Program-made: the position numbers and the translations under genes
Shown here: positions 14,132 through 22,456 of the stretch, piece by piece
How the letters are laid out: every line of letters begins with the position of its first letter
Numbering within the stretch: the stretch's first letter is position 1
Source of the DNA: CAYJNO01 sp964371715
Lineage (GTDB): Bacteria > Bacillota_I > Bacilli_A > Erysipelotrichales > Erysipelotrichaceae
Assembly (NCBI GenBank): GCA_964371715.1
Contig: CAYJNO010000019.1
Coordinates: 1 to 36,911, forward strand
DNA length: 36,911 nt
Direction: 5' to 3'
Notes under the pieces: model-generated
Told to the model about the DNA's origin: nothing
The model's input: only the letters and a program-made list of their open reading frames with translations
Databases searched by the model: none

Positions 14132-16435
14132 ATGGAAAATTTAAGTAATCAATTAGAAATATATAATGTAAAAAAGAGTATTTTAAAATACTCTTCTTTT
14201 TCACTTGGAAAAGAATTAATTAATGAGGAAAAACTAATATTTAATCCTTTAATTATAAAAAAAAGAGTAGCATTAATTAATGATGTTTTAAAAACAATTA
14301 TTAAATATAATACTATGCCTTTTTTAGGTATTAAAAATTTAAAAGAAGAAGCTACAATGGCTTTAAAAGATGCTATTTTACCTACAAATATTTTATTAGA
14401 TTTTGTTTCATTAAATGATGGTATTAAAGCTGTTATAAGCTATACATATCAATTTGAGGAAGATTATGATCAAATTATCAATTTAACTTCTACTTTAAAA
14501 TTTAATGAAGAAATTAATAAAGAAATATTAAAAGCCATAAATAATTATGGTGATATTAAACCAGATGCTTCTGAAGTATTAAAGAGTATAAGTAGTGAAT
14601 TAAATAAAGTAGATAGCAATATTATTAAAACTGCTAATAAATTTATTAGTGATAATAGTGATTTAATTCAAGAAAAAGTGATTGCTTATCGTAATAATCG
14701 TGCTTGTATTTTACTTAAAAATCAAGCTAAGTATTCATTTAAAGGTCTAGTACATGGTGAAACAGCTTCTAAACAAGCAGCTTATGTAGAACCAAGTGTT
14801 TTATATGAATTAAATAATAAAAAATTAATCTTAGAAGAAGAATATAATAAAGAAGTAGAGCGTATTCTATTTGAATTATCACAAATAATTAAAAAGTATG
14901 CTGATGAATTAATTGCAAGTATTGATACTTTAGCAATATTAGATATGGCTTATGCCAAAGGGTTATATGGTTTTCATAATAATGGAGTAATGGCAACACT
15001 TGTTAATGATCGATCATTGTTAATTAAAGATGCAAGACATCCTTTAATTGCTGAAAAAGATGTTGTATCAAACACATATGAAATTGACGGTAATACAAAA
15101 CTATTATTAATTACTGGTTCTAATACTGGTGGTAAAACAGTTAGTTTAAAAGTAATTGGTTTATTTGTAATTATGACATATCTTGGAATACCAGTTTTAG
15201 CTGATAGAGCTAATATTCCATTTTATGATGATATCTTTATTGATATAAGTGATAATCAATCAGTTAGTGAATCATTATCAAGCTTTTCTTCACATTTAAA
15301 AGTATTAAGTCATATTACAAATAATGTTACAGCTAATTCACTAATATTATTAGATGAAATTGCTTCAGCAACAGATCCAAAAGAGGGTGAAGCTTTAGCG
15401 ATGGCTGTTTTAGAATTTTTAAGACAAAAAGGTGCACTTACTATTTGTACAACTCATTTTGGTGGTCTAAAGGCTTATGCCAAAAAACATGATGATATCA
15501 TTTTAGCAAGTGTAGAGTTTGATAAAGTATTGTTGAAACCAACATACCGTTTTTTAGTAGGAGTTGCTGGACAATCTAATGCCTTTGAAATTGCTAAAAG
15601 ATTTGATATTCCATTAAGTATTATAGATGATGCAATTAAAATCAAAGATGAAAGTAAAAAAGAAGATGATTTATTAATTGAAAAACTTGAAGCGAGTGTG
15701 CTAGAGAGTGAATTAATTAAAAAAGAATTAGCTTTAAAACAAAAAGAGTTAGAAACAATAGAGTTAAGTATCAAAAAAGAAAAAGAAGTTTTAGAAAAAA
15801 GAAAAAGTGAACTAATTAATGAAGCACGTGCTGAAGCTAATGAATATGTAAAAAAAGTTAGACAAGAAGCTGATGAATTATTAGATGCAGCCAAAGGTTT
15901 AAATGATTTAAAAATGCACGAAAGAATTGCCGTTAAAAAGAACATTGATGAATTATTAAAAGAAGATGAAGAAGAATTCATTGATGATGAACCACTTAAA
16001 GTAAATGATCAAGTACATTTAAAGAATGCAAGTCATATCGGTACAATAATCTCTATTGATAAAAATAAGGCCGTAGTTTCTTTAAATGGTTTAAAAGTTA
16101 ATACTAAATTAGCAGATCTTAGAAAAGCAAAAGTCCAAGTTAAACCTGTTAAAAAAGATAAAAAAGTGAAAAAAGAGTTTAAACCTCTACAAATTAATTT
16201 AGAATGTAACTTAATTGGTTTAAGTTATAGTGAAGCGGAAGAAGTATTAGCAAAATATATTGATAATGTATTAATGGCTAATCAACCATATTGTCGAATA
16301 ATTCATGGTGTAGGTACAGGAGCATTAAAAAAGATGACACATCTTTATTTAAAGAAACATAAAAGTGTTAAAGCATTCCGCTTAGCTGATTATAATGAAG
16401 GTGGCAGTGGAGCAACTTATGTGGAGTTTAAATAA
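14132..16435 (+). CDS. mutS2: MutS2 endonuclease / ribosome-rescue ATPase
   Basis: A 767-residue MutS2. Proteins of this family have been linked to suppression of homologous recombination and, in B. subtilis, to rescue of collided ribosomes. The MutS core lacks the mismatch-recognition domain. Walker A is GSNTGGKT near residue 329, and the Walker B-like LLDEIASATDP and CTTHFGGLK follow. A long Lys/Glu-rich coiled coil covers about 520-620, a KOW-like segment about 640-680. The C-terminal Smr nuclease domain (from about 690) contains LIGLSYSEAE and the IIHGVGTGALK motif. The ribosome site is weak (AGG), suggesting coupling to cvpA. Its TAA overlaps the uvrC ATG by one base. Confidence 0.96.
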   Translation: MENLSNQLEIYNVKKSILKYSSFSLGKELINEEKLIFNPLIIKKRVALINDVLKTIIKYNTMPFLGIKNLKEEATMALKDAILPTNILLDFVSLNDGIKAVISYTYQFEEDYDQIINLTSTLKFNEEINKEILKAINNYGDIKPDASEVLKSISSELNKVDSNIIKTANKFISDNSDLIQEKVIAYRNNRACILLKNQAKYSFKGLVHGETASKQAAYVEPSVLYELNNKKLILEEEYNKEVERILFELSQIIKKYADELIASIDTLAILDMAYAKGLYGFHNNGVMATLVNDRSLLIKDARHPLIAEKDVVSNTYEIDGNTKLLLITGSNTGGKTVSLKVIGLFVIMTYLGIPVLADRANIPFYDDIFIDISDNQSVSESLSSFSSHLKVLSHITNNVTANSLILLDEIASATDPKEGEALAMAVLEFLRQKGALTICTTHFGGLKAYAKKHDDIILASVEFDKVLLKPTYRFLVGVAGQSNAFEIAKRFDIPLSIIDDAIKIKDESKKEDDLLIEKLEASVLESELIKKELALKQKELETIELSIKKEKEVLEKRKSELINEARAEANEYVKKVRQEADELLDAAKGLNDLKMHERIAVKKNIDELLKEDEEEFIDDEPLKVNDQVHLKNASHIGTIISIDKNKAVVSLNGLKVNTKLADLRKAKVQVKPVKKDKKVKKEFKPLQINLECNLIGLSYSEAEEVLAKYIDNVLMANQPYCRIIHGVGTGALKKMTHLYLKKHKSVKAFRLADYNEGGSGATYVEFK

Positions 16436-18189
16436 TGCATAAGCTTAAATATAAATTAGAGTCTTTACCAACTACTAGTGGATGCTATTTAATGAAAGAT
16501 TTAGATGGCAATATTATTTATGTTGGTAAAGCTAAAAATTTAAGAAATAGAGTTAATTCTTATTTTAGAGGGACACATAATCATAAAACTACTAAGCTTG
16601 TAATGAATATTGATGACTTTGATTTTATGGTTACAGCTACTGAAAAAGAAGCACTATTATTAGAAATTAATTTAATTAAGAAATATACACCACGTTACAA
16701 TATAATGTTTATGGATGATAAAACATATCCATATATTAAATTATCTAATTATGGATATCCTGTCTTAAAGATAGTTAGAGAAACAAAAAAAGATAATAAA
16801 TCAAAATATTTTGGACCATATCCTGATGTAAGAGGTGCAAGGGATACAATTAATTTATTAAATGAAATATATCCTTTAAGAAAATGTAGTAAAATACCTA
16901 AAAAAGTTTGTTTATATTATCATCTAAAACAATGTCTTGGACCATGTGAATTTGAAGTAGATAAAGTAGAAATAGATTCAATGATAAAAAGTGTCACGGA
17001 TTTTTTAAATGGTGATACAAGAGAAGTAATAAAGAAATTAAGCGCTGAAATGGATTTATATACTTTTAATTTAGAATTTGAAAAAGCAATTAAAATAAGA
17101 GACTTAATAAATTCAATAAATAAAACAACAGCGAAACAAAATGTTGACTTTAATAACCTTAAAAATGTTGATGCTTTTAATTATTATGAAGATAAAGGGT
17201 ATATTGCAATTCAAGGTTTATTAGTAAGAAATGGTAAAGTGTTAGAAAATGCCATTTACTTAGTTCCACTATATGGAGATGAAAAAGAAGAATTTATCTC
17301 ATTTATAATGCAATACTATAGTAAAAGAGAAATACCAAAAGAACTAATATTACCATTAGAGTTGAAGGAATTATTACCTGATAATATTATTGATACTACA
17401 ATTACATACCCACATTATGGCGTAAAAAATGAACTATTAAAGATGAGCTATTTAAATGCAAAAAATTATCATTTAACAAATTTTAATATCATCTATAAAA
17501 AACAACAAAAAACAAATGATTTTAATGAAGAGTTATCTAAATTATTAAATAAAGATATTCGACATATAGAAATATTTGATAATTCCAATACTAGTGGAAC
17601 AAACAATGTTAGTGGAATGGTAGTGTTTAAAGATGGACAACCATCAAAAAAAGATTATCGTTTATATAAGTTAAATGATCAAGTTGATGATGTTAACTCG
17701 ATGCGTGAAGTATTATATCGTCGCTATTATCGTGTTTTAAATGAAGAATTAAAGCAATGTGACTTAATTATAGTCGATGGTGGTAAAGGGCAAATAAAAG
17801 CGGCCAAAGAGGTATTAGAAGGCTTAGAGTTAGATATAAAAGTAATTGGACTTGTAAAAGATGATAAACACCAAACTAGAGGTATTATGACAAGTGATTA
17901 TGAAGAGATTAGTATTGATAAAAAATCCAATCTATTCTTTTATCTTACTAGAATACAAGATGAAGTTCATCGTTATGCATTAACTTATCATCAAAAATTA
18001 AGAAGCAAAGCTCAAATAGCCTCAGTATTAGATGATATAAAAGGTCTTGGTGACCAAAGAAAGAAATTATTAAAGAGTCACTTTAAAACAATTAAAGCAA
18101 TCAAAGAAGCAACAATTGAAGAGTTAGGACAAGTTGTTCCAAAAGATGTTGCTAATAACATATATGAATATTTTAAGGATAAAAAATAA
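16435..18189 (+). CDS. uvrC: Excinuclease ABC subunit C
   Basis: A 584-residue UvrC that makes both incisions in nucleotide excision repair after UvrAB loading. Domains in order: N-terminal GIY-YIG nuclease (GCYLMKD..IIYVGKAKNLRNRV, residues 15-40, Cys replacing Ile of GIY), and a Cys-containing linker with CLYYHLKQCLGPC. Then come a UVR helix pair near 200-230 that contacts UvrB, and the RNase H-like nuclease with FDNSNTSGTNNVSGMVVF and IIVDGGKGQI. Two helix-hairpin-helix motifs end the protein (IKGLGDQRKKLLKSHF). It follows mutS2 with a one-base overlap. The length is in the usual range of about 580-610. Confidence 0.97.
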   Translation: MHKLKYKLESLPTTSGCYLMKDLDGNIIYVGKAKNLRNRVNSYFRGTHNHKTTKLVMNIDDFDFMVTATEKEALLLEINLIKKYTPRYNIMFMDDKTYPYIKLSNYGYPVLKIVRETKKDNKSKYFGPYPDVRGARDTINLLNEIYPLRKCSKIPKKVCLYYHLKQCLGPCEFEVDKVEIDSMIKSVTDFLNGDTREVIKKLSAEMDLYTFNLEFEKAIKIRDLINSINKTTAKQNVDFNNLKNVDAFNYYEDKGYIAIQGLLVRNGKVLENAIYLVPLYGDEKEEFISFIMQYYSKREIPKELILPLELKELLPDNIIDTTITYPHYGVKNELLKMSYLNAKNYHLTNFNIIYKKQQKTNDFNEELSKLLNKDIRHIEIFDNSNTSGTNNVSGMVVFKDGQPSKKDYRLYKLNDQVDDVNSMREVLYRRYYRVLNEELKQCDLIIVDGGKGQIKAAKEVLEGLELDIKVIGLVKDDKHQTRGIMTSDYEEISIDKKSNLFFYLTRIQDEVHRYALTYHQKLRSKAQIASVLDDIKGLGDQRKKLLKSHFKTIKAIKEATIEELGQVVPKDVANNIYEYFKDKK

Positions 18190-18221
18190 TGAAGTATTAA
18201 TCTATTAATTTATAGCTAATA

Positions 18222-18230
18222 TGCTATAAT
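18222..18230 (+). promoter_or_regulatory. Extended -10 promoter before the small membrane protein
   Basis: TGC followed by TATAAT (18225-18230), an extended -10 element, 20 bases ahead of the small gene. The -35 region is poor. It would drive the small protein and ridA together. Confidence 0.6.
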
Positions 18231-18250
18231 AAAAAATGCAGGAGGTAATT

Positions 18251-18424
18251 ATGATTGAAAATATAAATGATACAATAGTCTTTTCTATTATCATCGGTAT
18301 ACCACTGTTGATTTTTGCTTACTTATTCTTTAGCTCTGAACTTTTTAAGAGTAGAAAAAGTAACTTTAATAAAGATTATTATGATGAAGATTTAGATTCA
18401 TTAAATGATGAAATAGACTACTAG
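18251..18424 (+). CDS. Small single-pass membrane protein, 57 residues
   Basis: Not recognised. A short N terminus (MIENINDTI) is followed by one hydrophobic helix of about 20 residues (VFSIIIGIPLLIFAYLFF) and then a charged cytoplasmic tail. The tail starts basic (KSRKS) and ends strongly acidic with Asp/Glu/Tyr, consistent with N-out or FtsL-size anchor topology. An ATG at 18236 is in frame, but AGGAGG lies between it and 18251 at ideal spacing, so 18251 is chosen. The TAG stop overlaps the ribosome site of ridA, ten bases away, so the two are very likely cotranslated. Function cannot be stated. Confidence 0.72.
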   Translation: MIENINDTIVFSIIIGIPLLIFAYLFFSSELFKSRKSNFNKDYYDEDLDSLNDEIDY

Positions 18425-18434
18425 GAGGAAATGC

Positions 18435-18917
18435 ATGTTTATCAAATCTATCAAATCTGAAAATGCTCCAAAAGCAATTGGACCATATTCACCAGCAGTA
18501 AAATTAGGAGATTTCGTTTATCTTTCTGGAATGATTCCAGTAGATCCAAAAACTAATGAAGTTGTAGCTGATGATATTCAAGTACAAACTAAACAAGTAA
18601 TGGAAAATATCAAAGCTTTATTAGCAGAAATGGATTTAGAATTAAGACATGTTGTAAAAACAACTGTATTTATGACTGACTTAAATGAATTTGCACCAAT
18701 GAATGAAGTGTATGCTTCTTACTTTAAAGATCCATATCCTGCAAGATCATGTGTAGAAGTTAAAGCTTTACCAAAAAATGTTAAAGTCGAAATCGAATGC
18801 ATGGTTTTAGATACATTAATGTATGAACAACAATCACAAGGATGTGGTGGCGGATGTGGCTGCTCTGATGGAGAATGTTCTGATGAAGGATGTGGCGATA
18901 GCTGCGGTTGTCAATAA
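18435..18917 (+). CDS. ridA: RidA enamine/imine deaminase with Cys-rich tail
   Basis: The first 130 residues are a RidA (YjgF/YER057c/UK114) domain, which hydrolyses reactive enamines such as 2-aminoacrylate. Visible are NAPKAIGPYSPAVK, the catalytic-pocket arginine Arg104 in PARSCVEV, and a VEIEC strand. RidA usually ends here at about 125-130 residues. This protein has about 25 extra residues (136-160) with seven cysteines at 137, 141, 143, 148, 153, 157 and 159 among Gly, Asp, Ser and Glu. That composition suggests binding of a metal or Fe-S cluster, or a redox role. ATG 18435 follows AGGAGG. The gene is paired with the small membrane protein and ends in a terminator. Confidence 0.92.
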   Translation: MFIKSIKSENAPKAIGPYSPAVKLGDFVYLSGMIPVDPKTNEVVADDIQVQTKQVMENIKALLAEMDLELRHVVKTTVFMTDLNEFAPMNEVYASYFKDPYPARSCVEVKALPKNVKVEIECMVLDTLMYEQQSQGCGGGCGCSDGECSDEGCGDSCGCQ

Positions 18918-18930
18918 CAAACACAAAATT

Positions 18931-18955
18931 AGTACCTAAATAAGGTGCTTTTTTT
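18931..18955 (+). terminator. Rho-independent terminator of ridA
   Basis: Stem AGTACCT/AGGTGCT (18931-18937 with 18943-18949, one G-T pair), 5-base loop, seven T. It isolates ridA from the superoxide reductase gene. Confidence 0.83.
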
Positions 18956-19030
18956 ATTCAGAATTATTCACGAAAAATGCTGGAAAAAAGTTAAATTAAT
19001 TTTTAATATCTTTTTATCAGATAATATTAA

Positions 19031-19059
19031 TTGAGTATCCTTTGATTAAATTCTATAAT
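19031..19059 (+). promoter_or_regulatory. Promoter of the superoxide reductase gene
   Basis: TTGAGT at 19031-19036, 17-base spacer, TATAAT at 19054-19059. The -10 lies inside a long dyad, so this promoter is probably repressed by a dimeric regulator. Confidence 0.75.
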
Positions 19060-19070
19060 TTAGTCAAAGG
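19039..19070 (+). promoter_or_regulatory. 32-bp dyad over the -10 of the superoxide reductase gene
   Basis: CCTTTGA-t-TAAATT (19039-19052) is mirrored by AATTTA-g-TCAAAGG (19057-19070): two 14-base arms with one mismatch around a 4-base centre. It covers the -10 and the expected start of transcription, and ends at the ribosome site. Because most of the left arm would not be in the RNA, it is more likely a DNA operator than an RNA hairpin. The sequence does not match the PerR box well, so the regulator is unknown. Confidence 0.65.
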
Positions 19071-19078
19071 AGAAAAAA

Positions 19079-19456
19079 ATGAAAAAACTAGAATTTTATA
19101 TTTGTAAGCACTGTAAAAATGTGGTTGTTAAACTTCACGATTCTAAGGTTCCTGTTGTCTGTTGTGGAGAAAATATGGGTATCTTAGAACCTGGTGTTGT
19201 AGATGCAGCAACAGAGAAACATGTACCTAAATGTGATTTAGATGGAAATACATTAACAGTACAAGTAGGGGATGTAATTCACCCAATGAGTGAAGAACAT
19301 TTAATTGAGTTTGTAGTTGTCGAAACTAATAAAAGATTTGGAGTACATTATTTCAAACCGAATGATGAGCCAATTACTAAATTTACTGTTGATGAAACAC
19401 CGATTGCAGTATATGAGTATTGTAACTTACATGGATTATGGAAGAAAGAATTATAA
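19079..19456 (+). CDS. dfx: Desulfoferrodoxin (2Fe superoxide reductase)
   Basis: A 125-residue cytoplasmic enzyme that reduces superoxide to hydrogen peroxide without making oxygen, typical of anaerobes. The N-terminal rubredoxin-like desulforedoxin domain has all four ligands, Cys9, Cys12, Cys28 and Cys29. The catalytic centre II has Lys47-His48 in EKHVP, His68, His74, Cys115 and His118 (YCNLHGLW), the expected His4-Cys set with the conserved lysine. It is therefore class I (two-iron). ATG 19079 follows AAAGGAG, which overlaps the promoter dyad. It stands alone between terminators, with no rubredoxin or rubrerythrin gene adjacent. Confidence 0.96.
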   Translation: MKKLEFYICKHCKNVVVKLHDSKVPVVCCGENMGILEPGVVDAATEKHVPKCDLDGNTLTVQVGDVIHPMSEEHLIEFVVVETNKRFGVHYFKPNDEPITKFTVDETPIAVYEYCNLHGLWKKEL

Positions 19457-19469
19457 AATAATAAGGGCT

Positions 19470-19510
19470 AAAAGCTGTGTGATAATTAACACAGCTTTTA
19501 ATTATTTTAC
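19470..19510 (+). terminator. Terminator-like hairpin after dfx
   Basis: Perfect 11-bp stem AAAAGCTGTGT/ACACAGCTTTT (19470-19480 with 19489-19499), 8-base loop, followed by an interrupted T-rich stretch. The T-run is weaker than at other terminators in the window. Confidence 0.75.
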
Positions 19511-19592
19511 ATAGATTATCAACAGTATTAATAAATAAATGAGTAATTTAGTAGAGATAATTGCATATTTTAAAGATTTTATTAAATAATTA

Positions 19593-19601
19593 TGCTAAAA
19601 T
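19593..19601 (+). promoter_or_regulatory. Possible extended -10 promoter of pnp
   Basis: TGC followed by TAAAAT (19596-19601) about 30 bases before the pnp ATG, no clear -35. Weak, but nothing better is seen in the 120-base gap. Confidence 0.4.
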
Positions 19602-19630
19602 AAAATGGATAAAATATAGGAGAAAATTAA

Positions 19631-21814
19631 ATGACTAAAGCGGTATTTAGTAAAGATTTCTGTGGGAGAAATCTAACAATTGAAACTGGAGAAATTGCAA
19701 AACAAGCAAGTGGTTCAGTTTTAGTAAGATATGATGATACAGTAGTATTATCAGCAGCAACAGCTTCAAAGAATGCGAAAGATATAGACTTCTTTCCATT
19801 AACAGTTACTTTTGAAGAAAAATTATATTCAGACGGAAGAATTCCAGGTGGATTTTTAAGAAGAGAAGGACGTCCTAGCGAACATGCTACATTAACTTCT
19901 AGATTAATTGATAGACCAATCAGACCATTATTTGCTGATGGATTTAGAAATGAAGTTCAAGTAGTTAATACAGTATTAGCAAATAATGTTGATCGCTCAG
20001 CTGATATGACAGCAATGTTTGGATCTTCATTATCTTTATGTATTTCTGATATTCCATTTAATGGACCAATTGCAGGAGTTATCGTTGGTTTAGTAGATGG
20101 TGAATATGTAATCAACCCAACAGTTGAAGAAATGGGCAGAAGTTTAATTAACTTATCAGTAGCTGGAACTAAAAAAGCTATTAACATGGTTGAAGCTGAT
20201 GCGAAAGAAGTAAGTGAAGAACAAATGTTAGAAGCATTAATGTTTGGACATAAACATATTATTGAACTTTGTGAATTCCAAGAAGAAATCGTAAAAGCAT
20301 GCGGAAAAGAAAAACGTGAAGTAAACTTATACGAAATTAATCCAGAAATAAAAGCAGAAGTTGACGCTTTTGCTCAAGATAGATTAAAAGATGCAGTAAG
20401 TATCAAGTTAAAACTTGAAAGATATGGCAAAATTGATGAAATTGAAGAAGAAGTAGTAGCTTTATTTGAAGCTAAAGAATATGCTTCTGAAAAAGATAAA
20501 GCTAAAGCTTGTAAACAAGCTAAAGAGCGTTGTCATGACATCGTAGCTGATGAAGTAAGAAGATTAATCTCAGTTGAAAAAATCAGACCTGATGGACGTA
20601 CAATTACTGAAATTAGACCTTTAGATTCTCAAATTGATATTCTTCCAAGAGTACATGGTTCATCTTTATTTACAAGAGGAGAAACTCAAGTATTATCTGT
20701 AACAACTTTAGGTGCAATGGGTGATAGCCAATTAATTGATGATTTAACAGAAGTTAAAGAAAAAAGATTCTTACATCACTATAACTTCCCTCCATATTCA
20801 GTAGGAGAAGTTGGAAGAATGGGATCGCCAGGACGTCGTGAAATTGGACATGGAGCATTAGGTGAAAGAGCATTATTACAAGTTATTCCATCTGTTGAAG
20901 AATTCCCATATACAATTCGTGTAGTATCAGAGGTATTAGAGTCTAATGGTTCATCATCTCAAGCTAGTATTTGTGCTGGATCAATGTCATTAATGGCAGC
21001 CGGTGTTCCAATTAAAGCTCCAGTATCTGGTATTGCTATGGGTCTTGTAACTTATGATGATCATTATACTGTCTTAAGTGATATTCAAGGTATGGAAGAT
21101 CATTTTGGAGATATGGACTTTAAAGTAGCTGGTACTGATAAAGGTATCACTGCATTACAAATGGATATCAAAATTGAAGGTATTAATAGAGAAATCTTAA
21201 CTGAAGCATTAGAACAAGCTAAAATTGGACGTGCTACAATTATGAAAAATATGATTGCATGTATTAGTGAAGCTCGTGATGATGTTAGTGAATATGCACC
21301 AAAAATGGATACATTAAAATTACCAACTGATAAAATCAGAGAAGTAATCGGAACTGGTGGAAAAATGATTAACCAAATCATTGAAAACTGCGATCAAGTT
21401 AAAATTGATATTGATGAAGAAGGTAATTGTGTAATTTACCATTCATCAAGAGCAATGATTAATAAAGCAAAAGAAATGATTGAAAATATTATTAGAGTAG
21501 CAAAAGTAAATGAAATCTATGATGCAAAAGTTGTAAGAATTGAAAAATTTGGAGCATTTGTTGAATTGTTTACTGGTACTGATGGTTTATTACATGTTTC
21601 TAAAATTAAACATGAAAGAGTAGAAAAAACTGAAGATGTATTAAAAATTGGTGATATCGTAAAAGTTAAAGTAATGGAAATTGATGATAAAGGTAGAATC
21701 AATGTTTCAGCTAAAGACTTATTACCAAAACCAGAGAAAAAAGAAGAAGATAAAAAAGAAGAGAAAAAGGAAGACGGTAACAAACCAGAAAAAAGGTTTT
21801 TTACTAAAAAATAG
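19631..21814 (+). CDS. pnp: Polynucleotide phosphorylase
   Basis: A 727-residue 3'-5' phosphorolytic exoribonuclease of RNA turnover. Two RNase PH domains are separated by an all-alpha linker. The first begins MTKAVFSKDFCGRNLTIETG and carries the GGFLRREGRPSE block. The second starts near VEKIRPDGRTITEIRPL and contains FLHHYNFPPYSVGE and GSPGRREIGHGAL. A KH domain (KIREVIGTGGKMINQI, about 570-620) and an S1 domain (about 625-695, GAFVELFTGTDGLLHVSKI) follow, then a Lys/Glu-rich tail. Length and architecture are ordinary. ATG 19631 follows AGGAGA. The rpsO gene that often precedes pnp is absent; trmB follows after five bases. Confidence 0.98.
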   Translation: MTKAVFSKDFCGRNLTIETGEIAKQASGSVLVRYDDTVVLSAATASKNAKDIDFFPLTVTFEEKLYSDGRIPGGFLRREGRPSEHATLTSRLIDRPIRPLFADGFRNEVQVVNTVLANNVDRSADMTAMFGSSLSLCISDIPFNGPIAGVIVGLVDGEYVINPTVEEMGRSLINLSVAGTKKAINMVEADAKEVSEEQMLEALMFGHKHIIELCEFQEEIVKACGKEKREVNLYEINPEIKAEVDAFAQDRLKDAVSIKLKLERYGKIDEIEEEVVALFEAKEYASEKDKAKACKQAKERCHDIVADEVRRLISVEKIRPDGRTITEIRPLDSQIDILPRVHGSSLFTRGETQVLSVTTLGAMGDSQLIDDLTEVKEKRFLHHYNFPPYSVGEVGRMGSPGRREIGHGALGERALLQVIPSVEEFPYTIRVVSEVLESNGSSSQASICAGSMSLMAAGVPIKAPVSGIAMGLVTYDDHYTVLSDIQGMEDHFGDMDFKVAGTDKGITALQMDIKIEGINREILTEALEQAKIGRATIMKNMIACISEARDDVSEYAPKMDTLKLPTDKIREVIGTGGKMINQIIENCDQVKIDIDEEGNCVIYHSSRAMINKAKEMIENIIRVAKVNEIYDAKVVRIEKFGAFVELFTGTDGLLHVSKIKHERVEKTEDVLKIGDIVKVKVMEIDDKGRINVSAKDLLPKPEKKEEDKKEEKKEDGNKPEKRFFTKK

Positions 21815-21819
21815 ATTGT

Positions 21820-22455
21820 ATGAGAATGAGAAATAAGAAATGGGCTATGCCATTTCTACAAGAAAAAAAAGATTTAATCATTTTTGAACCCATGGAAAAA
21901 GGAAACTGGAAAAATTTATTAAAAAAGGATATAATAAATATAGAGATTGGGTTTGGAAAAGGATCATATATCGAACAAATGTCAAAAATTCATGAAAATA
22001 TCGGTTGGATAGGGATTGAAAGAGACATTAATTGTGCAGCTGTTGCTGCAAAACGCATTGTAGAAGATCAACCAAATAATTTAAAAATGATTGTAAATGA
22101 TGCAGAAGATTTAAAGGAATGGTTTGATGAAAAGGAAGTAAATAATATTTACTTAAACTTTTCAGACCCATGGCCTAAAAAAAGAAATACAAAAAGAAGA
22201 CTTACTTCATCAAGTTTTATTGAACAATATGCTTCAATATTAAAAGATGATGGAAGAATAATTATGAAAACAGATAATCGTAAATTGTTTGAGTTTTCTG
22301 TATTAAGTTTTTTACAAAATGGCTTTGATTTAGAATATATCAATGTTGATTTTAGAAAAGAATTACAAGATGATCCAATTACCGAGTATGAAAATAGATT
22401 TATGGAGGCCAATCAACCAATATATAGGTTTATAGTACATAAACACGGAGGATAA
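21820..22455 (+). CDS. trmB: tRNA (guanine-N7-)-methyltransferase
   Basis: A 211-residue SAM-dependent enzyme forming m7G46 in tRNA variable loops. It has the SAM-binding IEIGFGKGSYI (about residues 41-51), the acidic ERD of motif II and the signature LNFSDPWPKKRNTKRRL near 115-131. The first ATG gives the MRMRNKKWA start that matches Firmicutes TrmB, so 21820 is preferred although no strong ribosome site is seen. Translation is probably coupled to pnp, five bases upstream. ssb follows one base after the stop. Confidence 0.95.
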   Translation: MRMRNKKWAMPFLQEKKDLIIFEPMEKGNWKNLLKKDIINIEIGFGKGSYIEQMSKIHENIGWIGIERDINCAAVAAKRIVEDQPNNLKMIVNDAEDLKEWFDEKEVNNIYLNFSDPWPKKRNTKRRLTSSSFIEQYASILKDDGRIIMKTDNRKLFEFSVLSFLQNGFDLEYINVDFRKELQDDPITEYENRFMEANQPIYRFIVHKHGG

Positions 22456-22456
22456 A

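Noticed and set aside
15475..15981. 168-codon open frame on the minus strand inside mutS2
   Set aside because: It lies opposite the Lys/Glu-rich coiled coil, whose antisense reads Ser/Leu/Phe-rich by composition; no ribosome site and no family. A shadow frame.
19039..19070. PerR or Fur box at the superoxide reductase promoter
   Set aside because: The arms CCTTTGA and TCAAAGG do not match the PerR/Fur consensus; kept as an unassigned operator-like dyad.
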